Both the position numbers and the translations under genes were made by a program. The notes beneath the pieces were generated by a model. It ran no database searches and was not told the origin of the DNA. It saw only the letters and a list, made by a program, of their open reading frames with translations. Below, in pieces: positions 34,984 to 47,072 of a DNA stretch of 64,000 nt; within the stretch, counting starts at the first letter, position 1, and every line of letters begins with the position of its first letter. Source of the stretch: Deinococcus sp. HSC-46F16 (lineage in GTDB: Bacteria > Deinococcota > Deinococci > Deinococcales > Deinococcaceae). The stretch spans positions 67,001 through 131,000 of the forward strand of contig NZ_JALJZW010000004.1 in the NCBI RefSeq assembly GCF_024171495.1. The letters are read 5' to 3'.

Positions 34984-36645
34984 ATGCCGGGCGCGGGCGG
35001 CCGTGCGGCGGGCCGGGCCGTGACCGACGCCCTGGCGTCCTCCTTCGCGACGTGGCTGCTGGGCTCGGCGCTCGCCGCGCTGCTCACGGCGCGGTTCGCG
35101 TGGCGGCGGCGCCGGGCGCCGGGGGCCATCCCCCTGACCCTGCTGCTGCTCGCGCTGGCGGTGTGGACCCTGACCTACGCCCTGCACTGGTTGGCCGCGC
35201 CGCCCGGCCCGGTCTTCTGGCTGGACGCCACCTTTTTCGGGGTGGTGGCGGTACCCGCCCTCGTGTGGCGGCTCACGCGCGAGTTCACCCAGCCGGGCCG
35301 CCCGATGACGCGGCTGGCCTGGGCCTCGCTGCTCGCGGTGCCGGGGCTCACCTGGGGGCTGCTGCTGCTCGGCGACCCCGGCGGGCTGCTGTTTGGCAGC
35401 GGCGCGGCGCAAGACCTCCACACCCGGCTGGCCGGGGGGCCGTGGTTCCGGGTGGTGGTGCTGCACAGCTACGCGCTCGTGGGGTTGAGTGCGCTGGCCC
35501 TGGGGCAATTCTGGCTGCGGGCGTCGGGCGTCTACCGGTGGCAGGCCGGGGTGCTGCTCGCGGGGCTGTGCGTGCCGTGGGGGGTCAATTTCGTGAGCGT
35601 GCTGGGAGAGCGGCCCTCCCCGGACTTCGACCTCACCCCCATGCTGTTTATGGCGACGGCGCTGGTCTTCCTGTGGGGGCTGCTGGGATTCCGGCTGTTT
35701 GATCTCGTGCCGGTGGCGCGGCACCTGCTCGTCGAACAGATGGGCGAGGGCGTGGTAGTGCTCGACGCGCAGGAGCGGGTGGTGGACCTCAATGCCGCCG
35801 CTCGGCGGCTGGCGGATCCCACGCGGCGCTCGCCCATCGGGCGCCCGGCCGCCGAGGTCTTCGAGCACTGGAGTGTGGCGCTCGCTTCACGCGGCGGGCT
35901 GGACGAGGGCGACACCGAGCTGACCGTGGACGGCCGCGCCCTGGAGGTGCGCGTCTCGCACCTGCGCGACTGGCGGGGCCACTCGCAGGGGCAGGTCATC
36001 GTGTGGCGCGACGTGACCCGGCAGCGGCGGGCCGAGGCCGCGCTGCGTCAGGCGCACGAGCAGCTTCAGGTGCGCCTCGCCGAGATCGAACGCCTGCAAG
36101 CCGAGCTGCGCGAGCAGAGCGTGCGGGACCCCCTCACCGGGCTGCACAACCGCCGTTACCTCAGCGGGGCGCTCGAAGCCTTGCGGGGGCAGCCGTTCAG
36201 CGTGGTGCTGCTGGACATCGACCATTTCAAGGGCGTCAACGATTCGCTCGGGCACGCGGGTGGCGACGCGGTGCTGCGGGCGGTGGCGGGCCACCTCGCG
36301 GGGGCCGCGCAGATCGGCGAAACGGTCTGCCGCTACGGGGGCGAGGAATTCGTGGTGCTGCTGCCGGGCAGGGGGACCGACGCCGCCCTCGCGTGGGCGG
36401 AAGACTGGCGGCAGGCGATCGCGTCACGGGGAGTCGCGGTGGACGGCGAGCGGGTGCCCGTCACCTTGTCCCTGGGAATCGCCGCGGCGCCTGAGCACGG
36501 CACCGACCCCGACCGGGTGCTGCTCGCCGCCGACGGAGCGCTGTACGCCGCCAAGGAGGGCGGCCGCAACCAGTGCCGGGTGGCCCCCGCTCCCGCCCCG
36601 GAGGGCACATCCCCGGAGGCGCCTGCTCTAGAGTGCCCCCCATGA
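34984..36645 (+). CDS. Membrane diguanylate cyclase: 7TM sensor, PAS, GGDEF
   Basis: This protein of about 553 residues has seven membrane spans in residues ~15-245, ending in FRLFDLVPVARH, typical of the histidine-kinase N-terminal 7TM domain. A PAS domain (MGEGVVVLDAQERVVDLNAA, ~255-355), a short coiled coil (~360-390) and a GGDEF domain (DPLTGLHNRRYL, LDIDHFKGVND, active-site RYGGEEF near 465) follow. It makes c-di-GMP. No RxxD inhibitory site is present before GGEEF. GTG at 35020 is an alternative start. The stop overlaps the Nudix gene ATG, so the three genes to ribF form one operon. Confidence 0.88.
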   Translation: MPGAGGRAAGRAVTDALASSFATWLLGSALAALLTARFAWRRRRAPGAIPLTLLLLALAVWTLTYALHWLAAPPGPVFWLDATFFGVVAVPALVWRLTREFTQPGRPMTRLAWASLLAVPGLTWGLLLLGDPGGLLFGSGAAQDLHTRLAGGPWFRVVVLHSYALVGLSALALGQFWLRASGVYRWQAGVLLAGLCVPWGVNFVSVLGERPSPDFDLTPMLFMATALVFLWGLLGFRLFDLVPVARHLLVEQMGEGVVVLDAQERVVDLNAAARRLADPTRRSPIGRPAAEVFEHWSVALASRGGLDEGDTELTVDGRALEVRVSHLRDWRGHSQGQVIVWRDVTRQRRAEAALRQAHEQLQVRLAEIERLQAELREQSVRDPLTGLHNRRYLSGALEALRGQPFSVVLLDIDHFKGVNDSLGHAGGDAVLRAVAGHLAGAAQIGETVCRYGGEEFVVLLPGRGTDAALAWAEDWRQAIASRGVAVDGERVPVTLSLGIAAAPEHGTDPDRVLLAADGALYAAKEGGRNQCRVAPAPAPEGTSPEAPALECPP

Positions 36646-37162
36646 ACGAGGGTGCGGCGGGGAGCGCGGACACGCAGGTCATCTACGACGGGCGCGTCGT
36701 GCGGCTGGAACGGCTGCAGGGCAAGTGGGAGGTCGTCCGGCACGCCGACGCGGTGGCGGTGCTGGCGCTGAGCGACGCCGGGGAGATGCTGCTGGTGCGC
36801 CAGCCCCGGCGGGCCATCGGCGGGGTGACGCTGGAAGCCCCGGCGGGCCTGATCGACGAGGGCGAGACCCCCGAGCAGGCCGCCCGCCGCGAGCTTCAGG
36901 AAGAGGTGGGACTGGATGGCGAGATGACCCTGCTGACCCGCTTCTATTCCAGCCCCGGCTTCTGCGACGAGTTGCTGTACGTGTTCGCCGCTGAGAACCT
37001 GCGCGAGAGCCGCCTCCCCCACGACGAGGACGAGGAGATCGAGGTCGTGTGGATGCCGCCGCAGGAGGTGCTGGATGGCCTGCGGGACGGCACCCTGCAC
37101 GGCAGCGCGAGCACGGTGGCGGCGGCCCTCTACGGCCTTCAGCGCCTCGCGGAGCGGCGCCC

Positions 37163-37166
<4 letters not shown>
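36642..37166 (+). CDS. ADP-ribose pyrophosphatase-type Nudix hydrolase
   Basis: This 174-residue protein has the full Nudix box, GLIDEGETPEQAARRELQEE followed by VGL, near residues 72-94, and the preceding GGVTLEAPAG block typical of ADP-ribose pyrophosphatases. It probably hydrolyses ADP-ribose or related nucleoside diphosphate sugars; the exact substrate cannot be read from the sequence. The start overlaps the cyclase stop (ATGA) and its stop overlaps ribF. Confidence 0.9.
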
Positions 37167-38074
<908 letters not shown>

Positions 38075-38120
38075 CCCAGGAGAGGGCATCTGCCGTCTGG
38101 CCCAGCTTTAGCCTGGACCC

Positions 38121-38957
38121 ATGACCAGCCTTCCCGCCGCCCTCGACCTCGGCTACTCCTTTTGCCCCAACGACACCTTCATCTTCTACGCCCTGCACGC
38201 GGGGCGGGTGCCCGCCCCGCTGCCGGTGCAGGAGCGGCTCGAAGACGTGCAAACCCTCAACGAGTGGGCGCGGGAGGGCCGCCTCCCCGTCACCAAGATC
38301 AGCTACCGCGCCTACTTCGAGGTGATGGACCGCTACGTCGCCCTGCGCTCGGGCGGGGCGCTGGGGCGGGGCGTGGGGCCGCTGGTGGTGGCGCGGGAGG
38401 AACTGGGGGACCTCAACGGCAGGCGGGTCGCCTCGCCGGGCAACCTCACGACCGCCGACCTGCTGCTGCGGCTGGCCTACCCGGAGGTGCAGCTCACGCC
38501 GATGCGCTACGACGAGGTCATGCCCGCCGTGGCGCGGGGTGAGTACGACGCGGGCCTGATCATCCACGAGTCGCGCTTCACCTATCAGGACCATGGGCTG
38601 GTCAAGTTGATGGACCTCGGCGCGTGGTGGGAGGGCGAGACGGGGCTGCCCCTCCCGCTGGGGGCGATTCTGGTGCGGCGCGACCTGCCGCCAGGGGTGC
38701 AGCGCGGCCTGAATGCGGCGGTGCGGGAGAGTCTGGAGTACGCCTACGCGCACCCCGCCGAGCCCAAGGCCTACATTCGGCAGCACGCGCTGGAGATGAG
38801 CGACGAGGTGATGCAGGCGCACATCGACCTGTATGTGAACGACTTTTCGCGCGACGTGGGCGAGGAAGGCGAGTGGGCCGTGCGCGAGTTGTACCGCCGG
38901 GCGGTGGCGGTGGGGGCGGCGCGGCCCTCGAACCTTCCCCTTTTCGTGCAGGAATGA
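38121..38957 (+). CDS. mqnD: 1,4-dihydroxy-6-naphthoate synthase, futalosine pathway of menaquinone synthesis
   Basis: This 278-residue protein has the MqnD pattern LGYSFCPNDTFIFYAL at the start, KISYRAYFEVMD near 63, SPGNLTTADLLLRL near 105, YDAGLIIHESRFTYQD near 140 and DLGAWWEGETGLPLPLG near 167. It converts cyclic dehypoxanthinyl futalosine to 1,4-dihydroxy-6-naphthoate. TAGCCT lies 6 nt before the ATG (leaderless promoter). Confidence 0.95.
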   Translation: MTSLPAALDLGYSFCPNDTFIFYALHAGRVPAPLPVQERLEDVQTLNEWAREGRLPVTKISYRAYFEVMDRYVALRSGGALGRGVGPLVVAREELGDLNGRRVASPGNLTTADLLLRLAYPEVQLTPMRYDEVMPAVARGEYDAGLIIHESRFTYQDHGLVKLMDLGAWWEGETGLPLPLGAILVRRDLPPGVQRGLNAAVRESLEYAYAHPAEPKAYIRQHALEMSDEVMQAHIDLYVNDFSRDVGEEGEWAVRELYRRAVAVGAARPSNLPLFVQE

Positions 38958-39065
38958 GGGCCGCCCGCCCGGCGTTTAGGCGACGCTACGCCCCCTCTCA
39001 GAAGGTGTGCTGAGAGAGGATTCCCACGTCTGCCCGCATGTGACCTTGGTGAGCGGAGGACACCC

Positions 39066-40343
39066 ATGCACAAGCCCATGCTCGCTGCCCTGACGGTCGC
39101 GCTCGGTACCCTGGGGGCGGCCCTGGCCCAGGGCTCGGCCTCGCCCACCGGCCCCGGCCCCGCCCAGACGACCATCCCCACCCCGCGCCCGCTGCCCGCC
39201 CCCGAGCCGCCCGTTACCGTGACGGCCACCCGCAACGAGCCCCGCGCCCTGGGCTTCACACCCGACAAGCTCGCCCGGCTGAAGGTTCCGGCGGGCTTCC
39301 AGATCAAGGTGATGGCGACGAACCTCGGCAACGCGCGGATGATGCACGTGATGCCCGACGGCGGGATTTACCTCACCCGGCGCCAGCAGAACGACATCTG
39401 GTACCTCAAGGACGTCAACAAGGACGGCCTCTTCGACGCGGGCGAGCGCCGCATGGTCGCGCAGAACCTCAAGCTGGTGCACGGGCTGGACGTGAAGGGC
39501 GGCAAGCTCTACGCGGTGGGCGAGAAGACCATCTGGGTGATGGACATGAGCCGTGACGGGGGCCTCAGCGTGCCGCGCGTCTTCGCGGACGGCTTCCCCG
39601 ACGCCGGGCAGCACCCCGCCCGCAGCCTGAAGTGGGGGCCGGACGGCTACCTCTACGCCTCCTTCGGCTCCACCAACAACGATTCCCCAACCCAGAACCC
39701 CGAGGAGGCGACCATCCTGCGCATTCGCCCCGACGGGCAGTGGCGCGAGGTGTACGCGCGGGGGCTGCGCCACACCGTCGGCTTCGGGTGGCACCCGGTC
39801 ACGGGGACGATGTACGGCCTGGACATGAGCATGGACTGGCACGGCGACGACCTCCCACCCGAGGAGCTGAACGTGATCCAGCGCGGGCGCAACTACGGCT
39901 GGCCCTTCTGCTACGCCGACCGCCGCCCCGACCCCTACACCAACTCCAGCCAGATTCCCGGCAAGATCACCAAGGCCGAGTACTGCGACCTGACCCAGGG
40001 CAGCCTGCTGACGTACACGGCGCACGCCTCGCCCATCGCCCTGAACTTCTACACGGCGACCCAGTTCCCCGCCGAGTACCGCAATGACGCCTTCGTCGCC
40101 TTCCGGGGCTCGTGGAACCGCTCGGCGCCCAGTGGCTATGAGATCGGCCGCATCAACTTCGACGCGCAGAACCGGCCCACCGCCATTCAGCCCTTCGTGA
40201 CGGGCTTCGTGTATCAGGAAGGCGGCGAGTGGAAGCAGTTCGGGCGCGTGGCGGGTGTGGCGACCTACACCGACGGCAGCCTGCTCTTTACCGATGACCA
40301 AAGCGGCGTGATCTACCGCGTGCTGTACACGGGAGGCCAGTGA
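39066..40343 (+). CDS. Secreted PQQ-dependent sugar dehydrogenase-like beta-propeller
   Basis: This 425-residue protein has a signal peptide (AALTVALGTLGAALAQ) and a six-bladed propeller of the GSDH/sorbosone dehydrogenase family: VPAGFQIKVMATNLGNARMM, LVHGLDVKGGKLY, SLKWGPDGYLYASFGSTNN, GLRHTVGFGWHP (catalytic-type His) and RGRNYGWPFCY. It would oxidise aldoses or similar sugars in the periplasm using PQQ and calcium. GGAGG precedes the ATG. It overlaps the SOD-propeller gene, so they are co-expressed. Confidence 0.88.
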   Translation: MHKPMLAALTVALGTLGAALAQGSASPTGPGPAQTTIPTPRPLPAPEPPVTVTATRNEPRALGFTPDKLARLKVPAGFQIKVMATNLGNARMMHVMPDGGIYLTRRQQNDIWYLKDVNKDGLFDAGERRMVAQNLKLVHGLDVKGGKLYAVGEKTIWVMDMSRDGGLSVPRVFADGFPDAGQHPARSLKWGPDGYLYASFGSTNNDSPTQNPEEATILRIRPDGQWREVYARGLRHTVGFGWHPVTGTMYGLDMSMDWHGDDLPPEELNVIQRGRNYGWPFCYADRRPDPYTNSSQIPGKITKAEYCDLTQGSLLTYTAHASPIALNFYTATQFPAEYRNDAFVAFRGSWNRSAPSGYEIGRINFDAQNRPTAIQPFVTGFVYQEGGEWKQFGRVAGVATYTDGSLLFTDDQSGVIYRVLYTGGQ

Positions 40344-41767
40344 TGAAGCTTCAGACCAAGCGGTATTTCGCTCTGGGTGCCCTCGCGCTGGGTGCGGCGG
40401 TGGCGGGCGGGGCCGGTGCCCCCATGACGATGGCCCCGGCCAGCACGCCCTTGAGCGCGACGGCGGTCATGCGTGATCCCGCCGGGCAAGCGCTGGGGAC
40501 CGCCCGCTTTGTCCAGCAGGGGATGGGCGTGCAGGTCACGGTGGAGGTGCGCGGCCTGACGCCCGGCCAGCACGGCATGCACGTCCACGAGTACGGGCGC
40601 TGCACCCCCGGCGTGGACGAGGCCACGAACACCATCGTGCCCTTCGGCGGGGCAGGCGGGCACTTTGACCCCGGCATGAGCAAGAACCACGACGACCCGC
40701 AGGCCCCCAACAAGTACGGGCACGGCGGCGACGCCCCCATGCTGAATGTGGGCGCCGACGGGGTGGGCCGCGCGAGCTTCACGACCGGAAAGTTCAGCCT
40801 GACCGGGATGAACGGGGCGCTGAACCGCACCCTGGTCATCCACGCCCGCCCCGACGACTACAAGTCCGACCCGGCGGGCATGTCGGGCGCCCGCGAGCGC
40901 TGCGGCGTGATCACGCGCGACACCTTCACGGCGACCGACTACACCCTCCCCGGCGCTCAGGACTTCCCGGAAGGCGTGGCTTACGATGCCCGCCGGGGCG
41001 TGATCTACACCGGCAGCGCCGTGAACGGCACCATCTACGCGATCAACGCCGCGACCGGTGTGGTCAGCAAGTTCCAGGAAGGCGGGGCGCTGGGGCGTCA
41101 GGCCGCGCTGGGGCTGAAGGTGGACACGCAGGGCCGCCTGTGGATCGCGGGCGGAGCGCAGGGCACGGTGAGCATCCTGACGCCCGACGGCATGACCCTG
41201 AAGGTGCTGGAGACGCCCAAGTCGCCCAACCCCTATATCAACGACCTCACGCCCGCCCCTGACGGCAACGTGTACGTCACCGACTCCAACCGCCCGGTGA
41301 TTTTCCGGGTGGACCGCAACCTGAACCTGACGGCGTGGCTGAATCTCGCCGGGACGCCCATCAAGTACGGCCCCGGCGTGAACCTTAACGGCCTCGTGCC
41401 CACCCCCGACGGGCGGGCGTTGCTGGCGGTGCAGACGAACACGGGTGAGCTGTGGCGCATCGACCTGCGGACGAAGGCCGTGCGCCGGGTGATGACGGGC
41501 CTGACCAACGGCGACGGCCTGCTGCTCGACGGCCGCACCCTCTACATCACCCGCAACAAGGATCAGGTTGTGAGCAAGGTCAGCCTCTCGGCCGACTACG
41601 GGACGGGCCAACTCGTCGCAGAGGAACCCCTGCGCGGCCTGCGCTTCCCGGCGACGCTGGCGATGGTCGGGAATGACCTCGTGGTGACGCAGGCGCAACT
41701 GGACCGCAACATGGCGGGGATTCCGCCGGAGACGCCCTTCCGGTTGACGCGCTTCGGCAAGTTCTGA
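40343..41767 (+). CDS. Fusion of Cu/Zn superoxide dismutase and SMP-30/NHL-type beta-propeller
   Basis: This 474-residue secreted protein has a signal peptide near 8-30. Residues ~40-190 are a Cu/Zn SOD with the metal ligands visible: HGMHVHEYGRC, GGHFDPG, KYGHGGDAP and LVIHARPDD, plus two Cys for the disulphide. Residues ~205-474 are a beta-propeller (FPEGVAYDARRGVIYTGSA, then DGNVYVTDSNRPVIFRVDR) like SMP-30/gluconolactonase. It would remove superoxide beside a sugar-binding or lactonase-type domain, next to a PQQ dehydrogenase. ATG at 40343 shares one base with the preceding stop; GTG at 40340 is an alternative start. Confidence 0.85.
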   Translation: MKLQTKRYFALGALALGAAVAGGAGAPMTMAPASTPLSATAVMRDPAGQALGTARFVQQGMGVQVTVEVRGLTPGQHGMHVHEYGRCTPGVDEATNTIVPFGGAGGHFDPGMSKNHDDPQAPNKYGHGGDAPMLNVGADGVGRASFTTGKFSLTGMNGALNRTLVIHARPDDYKSDPAGMSGARERCGVITRDTFTATDYTLPGAQDFPEGVAYDARRGVIYTGSAVNGTIYAINAATGVVSKFQEGGALGRQAALGLKVDTQGRLWIAGGAQGTVSILTPDGMTLKVLETPKSPNPYINDLTPAPDGNVYVTDSNRPVIFRVDRNLNLTAWLNLAGTPIKYGPGVNLNGLVPTPDGRALLAVQTNTGELWRIDLRTKAVRRVMTGLTNGDGLLLDGRTLYITRNKDQVVSKVSLSADYGTGQLVAEEPLRGLRFPATLAMVGNDLVVTQAQLDRNMAGIPPETPFRLTRFGKF

Positions 41768-41854
41768 ACGCGGTGGGGATTGTGGGGAGGCCAGCGGGTT
41801 TCCCCCTTTCCTTTGTAAGACTCCCGACGCACTTCCCCTCCTACCCTGGCGGGC

Positions 41855-42795
<941 letters not shown>

Positions 42796-42799
<4 letters not shown>

Positions 42800-43566
42800 C
42801 CCTCTTCGCGCTGGAACTCCGGAAATTACTGCGGCGGCGCAGCGCCCAGTTGGGGCTGCTGGTGTGCTTCCTGCTGCCGCTGCTGTGGCCCTGGGCGCCC
42901 CGCGTGGAGGCCCTCTTCGGGGTGGAGCTGGTGAGTGGGTGGCAGCTTCCGGCGGTCAGCCTGGGCGTGCTGGTGCAGTTTCTGCTGCCCCTCTTCATCG
43001 CCGTGACGTGCGCGGAACTCATCGGGTCGGAGGTCAGCGGGGGCACGCTCGCGCCGCTGCTGCTGCGGCCGGTCAACCGCACGCGCGTGCTGACGGGCAA
43101 GCTGCTCGTCGCGCTGCTGTACCCGCTGCTGCTGGTGCTGGCGACGGTGGCGGGGTCGCTGCTCGCGGGCCTGTTCTTGGGGCTGGGGCCGTTTACCGGG
43201 GGGACCGGGCTGGGGCCGGGGTTTTTTCAGGGCGTCGGTGTACTCACGCCGGGGCAAGCGCTGGGGCAGGTGCTCCGCGCCTCGCTCCTGGCCGCGATCA
43301 TGCTGCTGCCCGTCGCCAGCCTCGCGGTGCTGTTCGGGGTGCTGTACCTCAACACCGCCGCCGCCGCGCTCGCGACGCTGGCGAGCCTGAACATCCTGCG
43401 CCTGTTCGCCGTCTTTCCCGAGTGGGTGCAGCGGCTGCTCCCGACCACCCACTTCGACCTGTACGCCCGTCAGACGGACGTGGCCTCGGGGCTGATCCTG
43501 CTGCTGATCTACACCGTGGGCTTCGGGGTGCTGGCGGCGCTGGCCTTCGAGCGGCGGGACGTGTAA
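42796..43566 (+). CDS. ABC-2 type transporter permease
   Basis: This 256-residue membrane protein has six hydrophobic segments ([88 protein letters not shown] and [18 protein letters not shown]). The [20 protein letters not shown] block after helix 2 is typical of ABC-2 permeases. ATG at 42796 overlaps the ATPase stop. A strong shared terminator follows. Confidence 0.9.
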
Positions 43567-43578
43567 GGCACAACGAAC

Positions 43579-43616
43579 GGAGCGGGGGAGCCAGTGCCGA
43601 CCGGCTCCCCCGCTCC
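43579..43616. terminator. Bidirectional terminator between permease and greA
   Basis: A 14-bp stem, GGAGCGGGGGAGCC (43579-43592) with GGCTCCCCCGCTCC (43603-43616), lies between two convergent genes. No long T-run is present. Confidence 0.7.
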
Positions 43617-43624
43617 ATTCGGCT

Positions 43625-44101
43625 TTATCCCACGCTCTTGACGGTGTACCGGAGCTGCCGCTCGCCCTGCGTGACCTCGAAGCTCTCCCCCACCCGGCGG
43701 CCCATCAGGGCCTGCCCGACCGGGCTGTCCTCGCTGACCTGGGTGGCCCCTTCCGCGAGGGCATCGACCTCGACCGCGCTCACGAGGCGAACCTCCATCT
43801 CCCGGTCACGCTCGTCGTCGCGCAGGACGACCAGGGATCCCAGGGTGATCTGGCCATCCTGCTCCGGCGTGCCCTCCACGATCACGGCGCGGGCCAGCAC
43901 GTCCTCGAGTTCCAGAATCCGGGCCTCCATGCTGGGAAGGTCGATCTGGGCGGTTTCGAGGTTGCGGTCTTCAAGGTCCATCGCGTCGTCGCGGGTGGCG
44001 GCGATCTGGGCGATGGCGTCGTCGCGCCGCTGCCGTTCCTTGTCGAGCGTGTCCTGAAGGCGCTGGTAGCCTTCCGCCGTCATCTGCACTTCTTCTGCCA
44101 T
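43625..44101 (-). CDS. greA: Transcription elongation factor GreA
   Basis: This 158-residue protein has an N-terminal antiparallel coiled coil (residues ~1-75, with acidic residues at the tip [11 protein letters not shown]), which enters the RNA polymerase secondary channel and triggers transcript cleavage. The C-terminal FKBP-like domain ([31 protein letters not shown]) binds polymerase. An AGGAGG site precedes the ATG. The tip differs from the classic DLSENAEY, so it could be a Gre-like paralogue. Confidence 0.88.
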   Translation of the reverse strand: MAEEVQMTAEGYQRLQDTLDKERQRRDDAIAQIAATRDDAMDLEDRNLETAQIDLPSMEARILELEDVLARAVIVEGTPEQDGQITLGSLVVLRDDERDREMEVRLVSAVEVDALAEGATQVSEDSPVGQALMGRRVGESFEVTQGERQLRYTVKSVG

Positions 44102-44334
44102 AACTCCTCCTGTGGTCTTGCGCGGGGGTCTCGCGGGGGCGCGGCGGCCTCCGGTCAGAGGGTCACTGTAGGGAGCGCGGCGGCCCAAGCGGTGACAGGC
44201 GGCTTAAGACACCGCCGGGACACATGCGCCAACGCGCGTTTCCGAATTCCTCACCGCGCGGGGCCGGGCGTGGCCTGTAATCGGGGCAGCGCGGCCCGCC
44301 CCCATCAGGGAAGCAGGCCCACAGGAGGAAGCCC

Positions 44335-44988
44335 ATGACCGATCCCAATGCCCCCATCAACCGCGACCCGTCCATCGCCGACGAGCCGACCGACCCCGTG
44401 CAGGAAGACCGCACCGTCACCGCCGAGGAATTCGAGCAGGACGACCGCGAGCCGACCGACGCCGAGTTGCGGCCCGTGGGCGGCGCGAGCATCACGGGCG
44501 CGGGCACGATGGACTACTCGCTGCCCGAGGACGACGACCCTGCCAACCAGGACGCCCAGGCCAACGCCGACCAGATCCGCGACGTGGCCGAGGTCGAGGC
44601 CGACTTCCCCGTCTCGGGCGAGGTGTCGGGCGGGCGCGTGGGCGAGGGCGGCAGCGACGCGCTGGCCGGAGCGGGCGTGGTGTACGACGACGGCATCGAC
44701 CCGGACATCCGCACCGAGATGATGGACAACGCGGCGGCCTACGGCACCGACTTCGTGCCCAACAACGTGAACGACGAGCCCGCCTTCGACGACGGGGTGC
44801 CCGGCAGCTTTTCGGATTTCAGCGTGATCAGCACCGACAACACCGAGGGCACCACCCGCCTCGCGGACCCCAGCCAGGACGCGGGCGGCGAGGTCAAGGG
44901 CGCCCGCGTCGCCGGGTCCGGCGGCATCGACGGCGGCCCGCCCCGCACCCGGCCGCTGCCGGGCACCGAGGAAGACGCCGACGCGTAA
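44335..44988 (+). CDS. Acidic, disordered Deinococcus-type protein of unknown function
   Basis: This 217-residue, extremely acidic protein (Asp/Glu/Gly-rich) has no hydrophobic core pattern, membrane span or signal peptide. It is probably largely disordered. A perfect AGGAGG site lies upstream. Acidic, hydrophilic proteins of this kind are common in Deinococcus and have been linked to desiccation tolerance; that link is only by analogy here. It stands alone between greA and mglA. Confidence 0.7.
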   Translation: MTDPNAPINRDPSIADEPTDPVQEDRTVTAEEFEQDDREPTDAELRPVGGASITGAGTMDYSLPEDDDPANQDAQANADQIRDVAEVEADFPVSGEVSGGRVGEGGSDALAGAGVVYDDGIDPDIRTEMMDNAAAYGTDFVPNNVNDEPAFDDGVPGSFSDFSVISTDNTEGTTRLADPSQDAGGEVKGARVAGSGGIDGGPPRTRPLPGTEEDADA

Positions 44989-45053
44989 GCCGTTGGGGAC
45001 AACAGCGAGGGGTGGGAGGCGCCACGTGTGCCCCCACCCCTCACCCGTTGCGC

Positions 45054-45644
<591 letters not shown>

Positions 45645-45667
45645 GCTGTGTCTCTCCCTCCCTTCCC

Positions 45668-46153
<486 letters not shown>

Positions 46154-46207
46154 GTCCCGGCGAGTGTACGGGGGTGGTTCACACGAACTTCTGACAACGG
46201 GGGCCGC

Positions 46208-47035
46208 TCAGCTCTCCACGCCCTGCCGGAACGCCGCCCACGTCGCGGCGTCGCGGGGCAGGCCCCCCTCCTCCGTCCAGATCCAGTAGGGCGTGTAGAG
46301 GCTGCGGGCGGTGAGGACCTCGTCGCGGAAGATCTCGGCGCTGACGCCGGTATGCAGCAGCCCGCTCGTCTCGAAGCGGCGCAGCACCCCGGAGCGGTCG
46401 TAGGGCACCCGCCGCAGCTCGGGCACCCAGCCCCCCGGCGCGGCGGTCAGCAGAAGGTACTGGGCACGGGGGTCGCCGTCCATCGGGGTTCCGGCGGCCC
46501 CGGTGTTCAGGACGAGGACCCCGCCCCGCTCGGCCCGCGCCGGGCGGTGGATGTGCGACCCGACCAGCACGCCCGCCCCACCCGCCAGCTCGGCCACCCG
46601 CCGGGGGTCGGTGCGCTCGCTGAGGCTCTCTCGGTAGTCGGCGGGGGTGCCGTGGGCAACGAGGACGGGCGGGAGGCCGGGTACCTCCAGGGTGCGGGTC
46701 ATGGGCCAGTCCCCCGGCACGTCCAGCAGTCCGGCGCGGTCCAGCTCGGTCGCCGTCCAGTCGGTCGCGCCCCAGAAGGGGTCGGTGAACCAGTCGCCCG
46801 GCAACGTCTCCGAGCGCCCGTGCCACAGCCGCACGAGGTCGTCGTGGTTGCCCAGGGTAAAGGTCACGTCCTCCCGCGAGAGCAGCAGCGAGAGGGCCTC
46901 CACCGAGTCCGGCCCCCGGTTCACCACGTCGCCGTTGACAAGGACATGCTCGGCCCCCTGCGCCCGCGCGTCGGCCAGCACCGCCCGCAGCGCGTCGGCA
47001 TTTCCGTGAATGTCCGCGATGACGGCGAGGCGCAC
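46208..47035 (-). CDS. Calcineurin-like metallophosphoesterase
   Basis: This 275-residue protein has phosphoesterase motifs AVIADIHGNADAL at the N-terminus, NGDVVNRGPD near 40, LGNHDDLV near 68 and VGSHIHRPA near 160, all metal ligands. This subgroup (YfcE/diadenosine-type) acts on phosphodiesters; the substrate is unknown. GTG at 47035 is chosen because TAGAAT lies 7 nt upstream; an in-frame ATG three codons earlier would sit within that promoter. Confidence 0.88.
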   Translation of the reverse strand: MRLAVIADIHGNADALRAVLADARAQGAEHVLVNGDVVNRGPDSVEALSLLLSREDVTFTLGNHDDLVRLWHGRSETLPGDWFTDPFWGATDWTATELDRAGLLDVPGDWPMTRTLEVPGLPPVLVAHGTPADYRESLSERTDPRRVAELAGGAGVLVGSHIHRPARAERGGVLVLNTGAAGTPMDGDPRAQYLLLTAAPGGWVPELRRVPYDRSGVLRRFETSGLLHTGVSAEIFRDEVLTARSLYTPYWIWTEEGGLPRDAATWAAFRQGVES

Positions 47036-47072
47036 AGGGAGCATTCTAGGGCGAAGGGCCAGCGCTGGGCGC

